Origin: Prostheceraeus crozeri
Taxonomy: Eukaryota > Platyhelminthes > Polycladida > Euryleptidae
Assembly (NCBI GenBank): GCA_907163375.1
Contig: CAJQUW010001866.1
Coordinates: 62,001 to 126,000 of the forward strand
Direction: 5' to 3'
Length of the DNA stretch: 64,000 nt
Made by a program: the position numbers and the translations under genes. The notes below the pieces were generated by a model. That model saw only the letters and a program-made list of their open reading frames with translations, was not told the origin of the DNA and ran no database searches. This document shows, piece by piece, positions 47,685 through 59,649 of the stretch; position 1 is the stretch's first letter, and each line of letters opens with the position of its first letter.

Positions 47685-49094
47685 AGTAGAAATCTAATAC
47701 AGCTTCACTTATAGATAAGAAAATTTCTCACTCGTTTTGTGAAATTTTAAATTTAATTGGAAGGAGAAGCAGTTGTAAACAACTTCTAAACAAATAGGGC
47801 GCAACCAGGTGCATTGAGTGAGGCTAAGACAAATCGTGTAAGTAAGGTAGATAAACACCAACTACAAACTTAATTAAACTTATTGTGTTAGCACAATGAG
47901 CTGAATAAAAAAATGTTTTCATCATCTCATCAATGATTCCACTTGCACATCTAAGAGCTCAGCATTCATACTAAAACTGATCAGTGAACAGGACGGCTAC
48001 ATCTCTGAAGAAAATATTAAAATTAAGGTAAATCTTTGAGAAATATTGAACATCATTTCTTCGCTGACTTTGAAGCTCTGACGAATTGATCATCCAACTC
48101 CTTATAATCTTGCTAAAAGGTTTCAAATTTCATGAGTCTCAGTATCATTCGCAGCGTCTCATCTGAAGACAAAATCTCTATATTAGCTCCCTGTGTTTAT
48201 TACTTGCCATCTTATATAATGATATCATTAAACTTCACGTATCTATCGCAGCTCTAATTTCGTCACTTACATACAACAATCCGAATTTCTCTTTTCATCG
48301 CACACATTCACAAAGAGTAGCTGAAGATCATGCATGTCCCAGTGAAAACAAAATAAAAAGAGGGTGCATTCAAAGCCGTCTTAGCTCCATAGATAGATAA
48401 TGAAAATGCCATCACCATTACTATATTTTTATGGAGTAGAGATGTTAAAACTTGATATTCACTTCCATTTTATTTAGAAGAAATGCGATTTGCAAGGAAG
48501 ATAAAGTGTAATGTAGATAACCAGTGACTTGCTATCGAGATTCAAACAATTAAGGTGATGCATGTGACCATCGAGAAGTCAAATTTCCATTAACAGGACG
48601 ATTAATTGATTAATTAACGATTAAGTAATTCCAATTCCAGGACGAAATCTGGAAAAAACATGCAAAATACAATGTGAAGTCATGGATAAAAGGTGATTGA
48701 TATGCAGCTGGTAATATTCGATTGACCACAAATACTCAACGATCGCATTTAGATTGAGAGAACAAGAAGCGATGAATCAATGAGAAAGTTGTTGCCACTT
48801 CTTAGCAAGATGAATAAAAAAATGAAATCCACATCTAGATTGATCACGACTTGACGAATTAATGATAAATCAAATTTCAAATTATCAATATCACATAATC
48901 ACGGCGATCCAAGATAATCATTTTCGCAGCAAATGTATCTGTTGTGGTGGATGCAGATGACAGAAATACACACCTTTATTGACAAAATGTACTGCTTTCG
49001 GCGGCAAGGCTGGAGCATAAATGTAACTTGATTCAGTGAATGATTTTTCAGTAGCAAACATAGATTTAGTTGATCATTTCTAGGTAAGATTGAC
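47685..49094. other. Intron, no gene seen
   Basis: AT-rich with short chance frames only. Confidence 0.55.
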
Positions 49095-49800
49095 ACTGCA
49101 TTTTATAGTCCGGCAGCCAGAATGAAACAAGGAAACAAGGTCGAAAATTAAACTTTCGCAGAATGATGTACATCCCATTCCTACTGCGAATCTGCGCATC
49201 TGCCGAGCTCTATTTAATTCCTCTTCTTGTCAGACACGAATAAAGAAAAACAGATATCAATCCAATGGGACGCAGATAGCAGATTTTGGTTAAAATGAAA
49301 TTTTCCATGTTTTCTCTGATTAAGCGAAAAGTACATGTACTAGGCCCAGAGTCATAATTTTTGACATGGAGTGTCTTCAGGACATTTCCTATCATGTTTA
49401 TGTACCCCTGTGTATGACGATAAACACATTCAAATTTGGCAAGCCTCCTAATGTTGGCAAATGCAATCATTTCGAGCAATTAAATCCACATTTAACCACA
49501 TTCTCGCATACCTTACCCATCAGAAGCATGATAATAACACATACACATTGTAGGAAATGACCTGTAGACTTTGGGCTTAGCACTTTTCGCTTAATAAAAG
49601 AAAACATAGAAAATTTCATTTTAGCCAAAAACCACAATAGCGTCCCAGTGGATTAACGTGTGCTTTCTTTTATCATGTGTGATAAGAAGAGGAAACAGCC
49701 ATGACTCAGCAGACGCACAGATTCGTGGTAGGCAGAAGGTGTACATCTTTCTGTGAAAGTTTCATTTTCGGCCTCGTTACCTGCAGAAACTAGTCCTCCC
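49095..49800. repeat. Large inverted repeat overlapping an exon end
   Basis: About 49095-49355 is an imperfect inverse of about 49565-49800. Matching words include TAAAATGAAATTTTC, ATTAAGCGAAAAGT, CCTCTTCTT, GCGAATCTG, GATGTACA and TCCGGCAG. The right arm reaches past the donor into the candidate exon at 49781-49874. It may be a foldback element or a local inverted duplication. Confidence 0.75.
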
Positions 49801-49874
49801 TGCCGGATTATTTCAGGCAATTCTACGTTCGTATCTTTCGAATATTCGTGTATGTCGGTGCTTTCAGTCTGATC
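49781..49874 (-). CDS. Candidate host exon, 94 bp
   Basis: Acceptor GGTATTTCCCAG and donor GCAG|GTAACG bound a frame DQTESTDIHEYSKDTNVELP EIIRQGGLVSA that is open only when entered in phase 0. It leaves in phase 1, which fits the microexon at 38471-38497. Its 3' part belongs to the large inverted repeat. It cannot be joined directly to the first exon (57311-57830), because that leaves in phase 1. Confidence 0.45.
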
Positions 49875-50072
49875 CTGGGAAATACCAATGCAAGCGAAAA
49901 GTTAGGAATTTACTTAACGAAATTTACGTAGGTTATGAATGAGATATTTTAAGGAATATCCTCATGTCTATACATCTTTACTCCACTTGATTGAAAACAA
50001 CACGCAACTAATGACAATGAGACTTCAGACAATACAGAGACTTACAAGTAGTGTGTTGGCCTGGAGACTCAC

Positions 50073-50126
50073 CCACGCCCCAAATGGAGGTATAGCGACA
50101 GATGCCTGATTCCTCGTACTCCGATA
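50073..50126 (-). CDS. Candidate host exon, 54 bp
   Basis: Acceptor TTCTATCTGCTGAACAG and donor CGTGG|GTGAGT on the minus strand. In phase 0 it reads YRSTRNQASVAIPPFGAW and would join the exon at 49781-49874 without a break. In phase 1 it is also open. Short length and no family make it tentative. Confidence 0.35.
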
Positions 50127-51335
50127 CTGTTCAGCAGATAGAAAACAATATTCATTTCTTACATATCCAATGAAATTAAACTCCTGGCTATTAAAAGACC
50201 CTGTATAGGCGAAATTGACGTGGTTCATTGCTACGGTATTGGTTAACATCAAAACGATTCCTAACTGACATTTTTGGATATTAATACCTCGTAGCACTCA
50301 CACTGACAAGTGAATTGACACCTGAAAATAGACTAAAAAATTGACAGCAAGTTGAACGACTGGAGAAAATGATTACGAACTTCAAGCCCTTGAAATCAAT
50401 CAAGTCAAAGCTCATCGCCCAAGATCTGTTTAGAAAAAATTATGTCTAGCGAAAGGAGTAATTGGCTATCTTTCACACAAATATGGCTATGGGGTAGAGC
50501 AATGTAATTTCCAAGGGGGAGGGGTCTCATTAAACGATAGCGAGACCAATTACGGGGAAGAAAGGGGTAAACGAAAACGATAAAGCAATCGCCGAAAATT
50601 TACCGGAAAATCAAGTCTTATAAGTGCTACAGAACATCAACGAATATTAATTGTGATACATGTACAAATTGCTGAATTTATTAACTGGAGTAATTTTGAG
50701 GCATTTTAAGTGAACAGTTGCAAAGAGGAGGAAACTCAAATCTCCCCGTCCCCAGATTTGAAAGTAGTTTTGACCTCTTTTAAAAGCGCAGCTGATTTTT
50801 TACAAGCTTGACTGAGTCAGATTTTTCATATTTATATCATTATCATTTGTTTTTTTACTATCTATGCACTTGTTTTGTTAGCAATGGTTCTACATATGAT
50901 ACTTCGCTAGGTTCCTTGCAGCCTTCAGATTTTGGCGATTTGTTGTATACTGACTGTATACTGCATAAAGCAGTAAATGATTTCATGTTTTGGTACTTCT
51001 ATTCTTCCCGCCACATTTTTCAAGTTTTCCACATTCATCAAATTTCGACAAAGTTCGTCACTTTGGATTTAGAATAGACTTGATTTGTCACTGAGTGACA
51101 CTGCAACACGACTGAGAAGTCTTACTTGAACCCTGGGATAAAGGACTGGTACCTTGGATACTCAGTTAGAATACAAGGTACAGCTGTGATCATGAACTTC
51201 GTGTGATTGTTGTCTACAGACAAATGACGAGCAGTTGTCTAATTCTGAGGCTACAAATGTTCTGCAAGCCAGATAAGAGAAATTTTACATAAGTAATGGC
51301 AGTGGGCGGGAGGACCATATCCAAGAAATTTTCAG
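50127..51335. other. Intron, no gene seen
   Basis: Short chance frames only (for example 50808-51077). Confidence 0.5.
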
Positions 51336-51531
51336 AACTAAAGTATTCTCTCCCGAAGTATTTATGCCACAATAAAAGAAAGATTAAGTATAGATACAGG
51401 AGTTGCCAACGTTTCGGGTCCTGACCCTTTCTCAATGCAGTTAACTATATAGTAATAGTACAGTTAACTGTATCTATACTTTACCTTTCTATTATTGTGG
51501 CTTAAATACTTCGGGAGAGAATACTTTAGTT
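51336..51531. repeat. Palindromic element with Penelope-type tail motif
   Basis: Arms 51336-51397 and 51470-51531 are inverse copies with a few differences (AACTAAAGTATTCTCTCCCG and its mate). The loop holds, on the minus strand at 51437-51404, CATTGAGAAAGGGTC-AG-GACCC, then GAAACGTTGGC: a perfect 5-bp stem II followed by GAAACGT. The leading core is TTGAGAA instead of CTGANGA. Confidence 0.7.
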
Positions 51532-54500
51532 ATGAAAATATCTTGGAATTTTACACACTCAACGCTTTTGCGATGGTACTGAGACTGCACTAAGGAGCAA
51601 GAGAAGATCACTGAAGATGCAACACTCCCGGGTTACAACAGAATGTTGACGATGCAGCAACAGAAATGTGGGAGGAGGGAAAGAATAAAAGTATCCATGT
51701 TTTTTAAATTTAACATTCCTTGTGCTAGACAAACCTCATTAGTTTGGAAGAATCTTTGTCTAACCACCAAGAATTTGGTAGATACTCCAAGGCCGTGATA
51801 GAAGTCAATGTAATCGACGCTATCAAATGCATGAAAATGAAGATTGCTGGAAATTATACAACGTGTACCGTATAATGTTGGTTGACATGCATTGATTACA
51901 AAACCAACTTGTGAGAGGAAACGAGGGCGATTGCTTTATCGGTAGGAGTCTGAGGCGATTACGGACTTATGTGGGGAGGAAGGGGACCAAAAGTAAAATG
52001 AACGATTTTGATAAATTTTTGATAGGAAGTGCGACAAACCGACAATAAAATGCCTTCACATGCATTTTTCGGCCACTGTCGTAGTGTCAGCGTGCCTAGC
52101 GTAGTAAACACAAGCTAGTCTCCACCGCGGATTTCGGTTCGATTCTTAAATCAGTCAAGTGAAGAAGTAGTCTGAGTTGTTTTCTTTTAAAAACTTAAGA
52201 TAAACAGTAATAATCAGATATCAAAATAGACTGAACGTGAAATACATTGAGCAACAAAAATAAGTTTATTGTAATTACAAAAGTTGTACAATAACTTTAA
52301 ATTTCTTAAGTGAATTCCGATATTCTAGTGTACAGGCAATCATGAAGATGAACAATATCAAGTATGCTATCAGTTCATGACGTCAATCGATTTAAGGAAA
52401 TTCATCACGCTTACCCTTGAAATCAATCACTATTTGAAAGCTGCTTCCTTATACTCGAACGCAGCAAGTCTTGAAATCAGATCTCAATTTACAAGCGCAT
52501 ACTGGATTCAGAATAACTTCGCAAATGTCTGTCACCATCTAAGAATTTATCCCATGGGTCTCAAATCAACTGCGTACCACTGTCTTTCCCTACCCGAATC
52601 AATCGCTCACCTGCACAAGTTTCAGTGAAGACTTATTATGAACAGAACTTCGATGACATTTCTCGCATTAGCATACATTGGCAAACAAATCAACATAAAC
52701 ACAGTCATTGTGTTGTCTATTATGAACCAATACCATTTGGAGATCAGTTGTGAGCAAGTGTATATACGTATTATGAGCTGAATATGACATTTTCATGATT
52801 AGGCGAATGATTTTTGAAGCCAAAAAATAATTGATGATAATGAAAAGGTTAAATTCTCGGATGTAAAATTGTTGAAAAAAGTATCTAAACAAGCACAGTC
52901 AAATGAAATTTGTCTGAAAATAGGGAATGCAATCAAACTTCATAGCGCATTAATTCAGGCAAGTATGAATGTCATCACGAAATTTACGGCCAAGCTATTC
53001 AACGTTGGTTCTTTTTCATTCTTGCAAATCTCACGACTTGTAAGAGTTTACACCATGCATTACAGCTTGAGGACATAAAAAGGGAACCATTTGTAGACAA
53101 TAAGACAATTTTATCGATGCTTAGTTTGATTTACAGGGGTTGATTTCCAAACTCCAGGAAGCTGTATTAACCAAAATCTTCAAAAGTGGTGTTAAAATCG
53201 GTGCCAGCAACTTTGATATAATTTGAAATACTCCTTAAGATCCAAGTACGGTAATCCGTCTTGGCGAGAACTATTTGCAAAAAATTTCTCAACTTACTTA
53301 TCATACTTTCCGTGAGTTAGTCGGAAAATGAAAATCTCAATTTTATTGACAAGTGGAAAATCGCGCAACAAATTTATTTGACCTGAATTTCGACAATAAT
53401 TGTTCATCAGACACAATGCGGTTCTTTGAATCCATGTATGCATGGGAAAACAGCATTCCATACTAAAATCACAATTCTACAAGTTATAGGATATGCACGA
53501 ACAAATGCGCATGCATATTATACGCTGTCGAATAGATAAGCAAGATCTTTCGATCTTTTGGCTTTTAATTTGTAGTTTTTGTAAATGTATATGCACTAAC
53601 AATTTATAGTCTTGGAGCTTAAAGACAATCATTTATTTATTATTTTTCCTAACAATGCGACTCAGTCATTTCAAATATGCGTTTCGAAGAAGTCGAAAAT
53701 CTTCGATTGACCACCTGTAAAGCTATAACGACCTCCAAATAAAGATATTCTCCTTATTTTGATGGCTTAACTCTGGCAAGGGTGTCTCATTTAACTCTCA
53801 CTTTAAGAACAAAATGGTTACAACTTAAAGGTCACCAAATCTTATTCATATATCATGAAAATTTAGTGATGAGCAAACGAGACTATCCAGTATGTTGACT
53901 TCCGAAATGCGTTAAAGTGAGCATAGCATCAGATTACACGGACAACATAGTGAGGATTAAGATCCGGGTTCGTTGGGTGTCCTTAATATTAAGCCGAAAT
54001 ATATTTGATGAAATATACTATTCTAGTTCTGCATGATGTCTTTAACTAAGCTGTGCTTTAAGAATTCTTCATAGCAAAACTTTGTACTTTTTAAGTTATA
54101 TAGACAAGCTTTTAAGTTTAACCTTTTAGTATTTTCTGTTGCGTTGTACACGGTATTTCATTATATGACATTCACCTACATCATCCTTCCCTGTTCAAAG
54201 GCAACTGAGCAACTGACAGATGTGCGTAATCAATCAAAAGTTTCCGGTGCCCTGATTAATCCTATTTCGAAATTTTTCAAATTATGCAATACTTTTCTTA
54301 CAAGTGGCAATTGCCATTTTTGATTCTTGAAATGAGTCATGAACGCCACCGCTTCCTCACCCGTAATTAGATTGCTATCGATATGGTCAAACTTTGCTGG
54401 AGCGCTGTAATACGTTTACTCCGAATGCTCTTCATGGAGATTTCGAATAACTTTCAGGCGACTCGATCACAGGACTAAAAGTCATGAGGCCAAGCTCCAA

Positions 54501-56014
54501 GTCATTGCACCGCAACATGGGTCAGCTACCTTAAAACGAGAGTTAACTGAGAGCGCCTGTGAAAGGCGCATAACAGCTCATACGCTGAAAATTTGCGATT
54601 TTTATTGCATGTTCGACATGTAGAACCATTCTTAAACAGGAAACGGCATACACACACTGTGCAGTTACGCAGGCGAAAGTAAAGCATGAAATAGAATTAT
54701 CTCAAAAGATACTCATTCTTGTAGTCATCGAATCATCAGTAAAAACAGACTCGGCTGAACGTTTTTCCACATGAGGATATTGAACAGCCTCGTTTAAATA
54801 GATCAAACAAATTTATAGCATTGGCTAAACGATTTTACCGATTAAACTCATTTTCCTAATCGGAAAATATCAAATTTCAAATTTACTTATGATTCTCATA
54901 ACTCATGGTCATATGTCAATCACTACCGCATGAAGCAACTCTATGGATTTACGATTTAACACGCTAAGATCCGCATGAACCTCCGTAACGACAGAACCAA
55001 ACCCACTCGTGACAAATTCGTGACTTCCTGCCGGGGAAATTTCATAGCCTGCATAAATGACAGTTCAATTATTCTGCTGTCATGAGAGGAGTGCTACATT
55101 CAGAACCATAGAGAGAAATAGAACACACATAAAATGTGTGTATATCTTTAGATCCTTGGGTATGCGAGGATATTCTCCATCAAAAAAGAATGCGTATGTA
55201 TGGACTAAGTACAGACAACGTGCATGGTACATTAAGAATTCAGCATTTCATGAGACAATTGAATAAAACTAATGGAATTCAAATGCTTCCGTGGTCTTCG
55301 TGAAAGCAAGAATAATTAATTATCCCTTCTCACAACCCACACTGTGTGACGTGTGACAGTTCATGAAAATTGCGTAATACTCAGCAATTTGATGTTGATT
55401 GAGAACTTTAAAATCGATTTTTATCATATTTCGGGTTCAGCTAACTACACAATTTAGTGAACTTAATCTCTCTGATAGTTGTTAATAATAGATCCAATCT
55501 CAGATATAATACACATTTAAGTCAAATTAAATTTATTTTCTTTGCTTTCAAACTTCTCAATTTTTTGCCAATTAGTAATGACTACGGATGACTTGGATCA
55601 TGTCAATTACCTAAAAGGAAACTGTGAATAATTCAAAAATAGTTTTAAGCCTTAATTAAGATAGGTTTGTACTTTTTATGGAACCCGAAACAAAAAATGT
55701 TCCTACTGATGAGGGTTTAGAAATTCGATCGATCTGTCAATCAGATGTGTTGATTGGTCATTGGTCACAGAGTAGGCTTCATCACAGGTCGGATCGTCCC
55801 AAATCTGCTAAGACCGCCTCAAAAGTAGTCATCTCAGGGTGAGGATGCTAATTGTGTACATCATCATCTGATTACAATATCTCCTTATAGCTGCTTTTAG
55901 CTTCTTTCATCCTGATCCCACTCCTATTCTACGTGACTTCAGGACCCTTCATAGTGTGGGAAACGCTAACTTCTCTTTTCTTCTCCAAACCATTTCCTTC
56001 TCAGTGGTCAATGC
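51532..56014. other. Intron, mostly featureless
   Basis: No trusted coding frames. One SINE-like head at 52082-52150 is listed separately. Confidence 0.5.
52082..52150 (+). mobile_element. tRNA-derived SINE head
   Basis: TGCCTAGCGTAGTAAACA (A box region, near 52093) and GGTTCGATTCT (B box, 52136-52146) are spaced as in a tRNA-derived promoter. The 3' body is not recognised. Confidence 0.45.
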
Positions 56015-56050
56015 CAGTGGCGGCCCATGACTCGAGGCTTAGGTGGGTCA
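56015..56050 (+). repeat. Isolated hAT-like terminal sequence
   Basis: CAGTGGCGGCCCATGACTCG resembles the left end of hAT elements. No matching inverse end or 8-bp duplication (GTCAATGC expected) was found downstream, so it may be a solo end. Confidence 0.35.
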
Positions 56051-56059
56051 CGAAAAGGT

Positions 56060-57310
56060 CTATTCCTTTTCTTGCAACACAACACATACTTTGATAAAAC
56101 AAAACCATCAAAGAGGATGTGTACCTAATTTTAATTCGCTTGTAACTTCTTGAATTCGACTGACTTAAACCTATACCATATCATTGCATTTAGATTTAAT
56201 TTATTTTTGATCAACATGTTAATTAACATTACATGTCTAGTTCCACGTGGCTCTAGTTGAAGGGATTAGTAATTCCATGCATTTTTATCCGTTAATTTTA
56301 GATTTACATGAATGACAAGGCTACTTGAGACGCAAGAGGTAGCTTTCTCAATGGAATTCATTACACAATAGCAGCAGATCAAAGTAATGTCTGCTCTAAG
56401 AAATTTGATTCATTGTAGTAAGAAACTGAACAGCGAAAGTCTGTCATCACAAAATGTCATCTGCACAGCATCCTCACATACCGCAATACACTTAAGGCTT
56501 TGCATGGAATTGGAAAGAGTCTATATTGAAATCTTTTTCGCTATTTGTAACAATTAATTTCAGTTAACATCCGTTAACTATCTTCAGGTAGAAAGGTGAG
56601 TTTACCTTTCCTTTTTCGGTTTGACAAGCGGGAAATTTTAGAACTTCTACAAATTCTTCAAATAGGAAACTGACGAATCAACGCTGTTTTAGGTGTACCA
56701 ACTTCCTGAAGTACAAAAACTTGAAGCCAATTTAGTCACAATCATTCTGCTCTCATGTATTTATTCCTCAGCGTTGGTCACATTGGATGACCAGGTTCGC
56801 TGCTTTGGAGTTCCGCTTCCATTTTGCACGGTCGATGGCCTGGTCCAAATGATGCATATTTATCACTACAAATCCATAAGTGAATAAAAACCACATTCGA
56901 ACTTCTTACAGGAAGCAAGAATACAAATGCATTGTAGAAAGCAAGATGTTAGCCTACATAGGAGTGGAATTACTACAAATAATGTAACTATGGCATAGAA
57001 ATTGATAAGATTCGCAACATGAGATAATGTAGACATAATTAATAACATTCATGATCAATAATCAATTGTCATAACAGCCTTGATAAAATCAGGCAATAAA
57101 TTGTGCGATATTGGAATTCATAATTTGTAATTATGCTTTCCATCATCGTGCTCAGCACTACATACAATATGTTTCAGATTCATCCACATCCAAAATGTCT
57201 GATGAAAATGGCACAAACTTTTCTTACCGGCTTATGCAAATATCTTTCTCACGTTCTCTGTGTGACTGAAAATTTTATTGAATACAAGTACCACATAAAA
57301 AAGGACTTAC
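56060..57310. other. First known intron of the host gene (downstream of exon 1), no gene seen
   Basis: AT-rich; frames at 56693-56887 and 57133-57327 are short and unsupported. Confidence 0.5.
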
Positions 57311-57830
57311 CTTTCAAAAGCCTATGAAGAGCTTTCCATGTCTCAAGATCAGCTTCCCAATCGGATTCCTTGAAGGTAACCGGTTGATGAATGAGCACGC
57401 TGAAATCTATTGACGGATCCAAGGCCACATCTCCGACGAAAACCAGAATAAATCGATTCACCCATTCTGGACGAACAGTAACGAAGACTAGCAGACGTGG
57501 ATAAAACTTTTTGAGGGCGAGGACTGACTTTTCTGTCACTATAATAACTACGTATTCAGAATCTACGAGAAAACGACGCTCAAACTGGTCAAAGTCTCCA
57601 ATGAAAGCTGCTCCGGCTTCCATAGGCAATGAACATCTCATTCCAAAATGAGATTCAAATTTACTTTTAAGGAAGTTACAGAATCGGTAGGATTTATCAG
57701 TTGTTGGTGAATACTCGATGGTAACAGGCGCGTAGACATCGGGTGGCAAGATTGTAAATTTGTATCTGGGTGATCTGGGTGACGGAGATCTTCTCCCGAT
57801 TCTCGGCGACTTCGAAATTGGCGACGCCAT
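57311..57830 (-). CDS. First coding exon with TIR-like domain
   Basis: The ATG at 57830 is in a good context (GAGGATGG) and follows no other in-frame ATG. The exon ends at a consensus donor, AAAG|GTAAGT (57310-57305), in phase 1, giving 173 codons. A Ser/Pro/Arg-rich leader (residues 1-22) precedes an alpha/beta domain from about residue 33: YAPVTIEYSP, FCNFLKSKFESHFGMRCSLP, FERRFLVDSEYVVIIVTEKS, RLLVFVTV, and WEADLETWKALHRLL at the end. Strand-helix order and the S-[ER]-x-VV-x-[IV]-[VS] segment resemble TIR domains of the BCAP/BANK and SARM kind. This is pattern recognition only. Linking it to the downstream exons is inference, as an exon with phase 1 to 0 is still missing. Confidence 0.6.
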
Positions 57831-58250
57831 CCTCAGCGGATGTCAGAAGAAGCAAACGAAAAGTGAGGACACAGCGTCGAACCCACCAAAATTTCTTGAT
57901 CTTCTCACCTGGCGCTTCGTCCGTATGACACTAACCCATTTACTTAAATCTTCACAACATTGAACAACGTGTAGTCAGTTGACGAACACTTTCTTCTTTT
58001 AGTCTGAAAGGGGAGAAATTGAAGTGAATCCGCAAGTTGAATCCGTCCCTCGTTCAGGTCACCCTAACTGCGTCAACGGAATCGATGTACTACTCTGCTG
58101 CGATTCCCGGAGTTAATTTCTCGCCTGTATTGGCTTGCATTAATAGAAAGCGACGCTATGACGACAACGAGGGTGATTAATGACGTCATCAGAACAAAAC
58201 ATTTATAACCAATACAGCAAACGACTGGAATTAAATCAACTATCATTCCA
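57831..58250 (-). promoter_or_regulatory. Possible promoter region of the host gene
   Basis: On the minus strand an inverted CCAAT box (ATTGG, 58213-58209) precedes TTATAAATG (58207-58199) and a CRE-type TGACGTCA (58187-58180), about 350 bp before the ATG. The order is suggestive but no transcription start is shown by the sequence. Confidence 0.35.
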
Positions 58251-58674
58251 TTGTGATAATAGGCAATAATAGTGATTCAACAACGTCATAGAGACATCGA
58301 TAGAGATTAATGTGTTGGCAGTGTCTCATATGCAGATATGTCGACTTAATCATGTGAATTGCATCATGGATGAGGACTTGTTGTCGAAGACGTTGGAAAT
58401 GCACAATCAAAAAGCGAGGCCAATTACAGAAGCGCCATTGTTGAGGTCCAAGTCATTATATTGTTATTTCGAGAATTAACTGTTGAACACAGTGACGTGC
58501 TAGCTATGGTTTACGTGTTGACATTATTCAAAATCTGAATCCATGCGAAACATGCACGACACAACAGCATTCACTGAATATGTTGGCTACAAGTTGAAAG
58601 GATATAACAAACCTGTTTTCATCTATTTGTCATAGAAATGTTTCATCTGTAATCAAGAAAAAGACATTAAAGCC
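58251..58674. other. No gene seen
   Basis: Intergenic sequence between the promoter region and the LINE tail. Contains CAGTGACGTGCTAGCTATGG at 58490, which resembles a hAT terminus but has no partner. Confidence 0.4.
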
Positions 58675-59080
58675 AGCGACATCTATGATTAGTATAAGAT
58701 ATCTAAGGGACGTTCAACTCCCATACCATGTGATGGACTGGAGGCCAGTGACTGGTAGATTTGATTAATGAGATCACTAAATTGTGCACATTAAAACCGC
58801 GAAACAAGTTGTAGACAATTATCCAGTACTATAATGATCTCATTCATACAGGGAATCTGTTGAAAGAAGAATCTAGACCCAGTCAAGAAGAGGCTAAAGA
58901 ATTACTAAACTCTCACATGAATAAGCAACTGTCAATAACAGCTGCAATATCAACTGCTAGTGATTGAATTGTTCACCTACGACACCTAACATCAATGGTT
59001 ATTGGTGAGGATTCTGTACATTTTATACATGCTTTGCGAAAATCGGTTCAGTCGTGTTTTTTCGGAGAATTGTGAACTTT
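58675..59080 (+). mobile_element. Tail-only copy of the restriction-endonuclease LINE
   Basis: From 58675 on, this matches the inverse of window positions 1-450: GATATCTAAGGGACGTTCAA, ACTGGAGGCCAGTGACT, GAATCTGTTGAAAGAAGA, and CGAAAATCGGTTCA near the end. It covers the last few codons and the 3' untranslated tail, so it is a severely 5'-truncated insertion. Compared with the other copy it lacks about 45 bp near 59030. Similarity may run to 59080, where the other copy leaves the window. Confidence 0.88.
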
Positions 59081-59649
59081 TTCTGGAAAATTTTTGATAT
59101 TCTATTTCCTATGATTTCACTTGCTATTACAATCATTGCAGGAATATGTCCCATGCCTTATTCATTGTTATACTGTACAAGTAAAAGACATGATTAAAAT
59201 GTAAAGAAAATCTACCGATGATGCAATCAGAAACAAACAAAGAGCAAAACGTCAAAAATTAATGATAATTTGTTTGGTATACAACTAGTGTAATGAAAAT
59301 GATAACTGTTAAGCAAGAATCGTTTGAATACCGGTATCCATTCTTTCGGAAGATCTTTTAGTTCATTTGAAATGAGAGAAAACATGCCTGATATACAAAA
59401 CTATGCATTTATTTATTAGATATATGACTGTAGCGGAAGGAAGACTACTTTATAACTTCAAAGAAATACTAATGGGAATGTCACTTAAGAGGTTGTCTTT
59501 CATTAAAGAATCTGCAATTTGAACAGCTTTCCGGCATCTCTCTCAGAACGTCCGTTCATCTCATCCAGAAAATTTTTTATCATGCAATTGATATTTGTAA
59601 TTTGATAAGACTACTGACAAAAAATCTAAAACCTAAAAATAGAAACAAG
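59081..59649. other. No gene seen
   Basis: AT-rich, no frames or repeat ends recognised. Confidence 0.5.

Noticed and set aside
50578-51944. 16-bp exact inverted pair CGATAAAGCAATCGCC
   Set aside because: One such match is expected by chance in a window this long, and no further similarity extends the arms convincingly.
58490-58510. hAT-like terminus CAGTGACGTGCTAGC
   Set aside because: No partner end or 8-bp duplication found.
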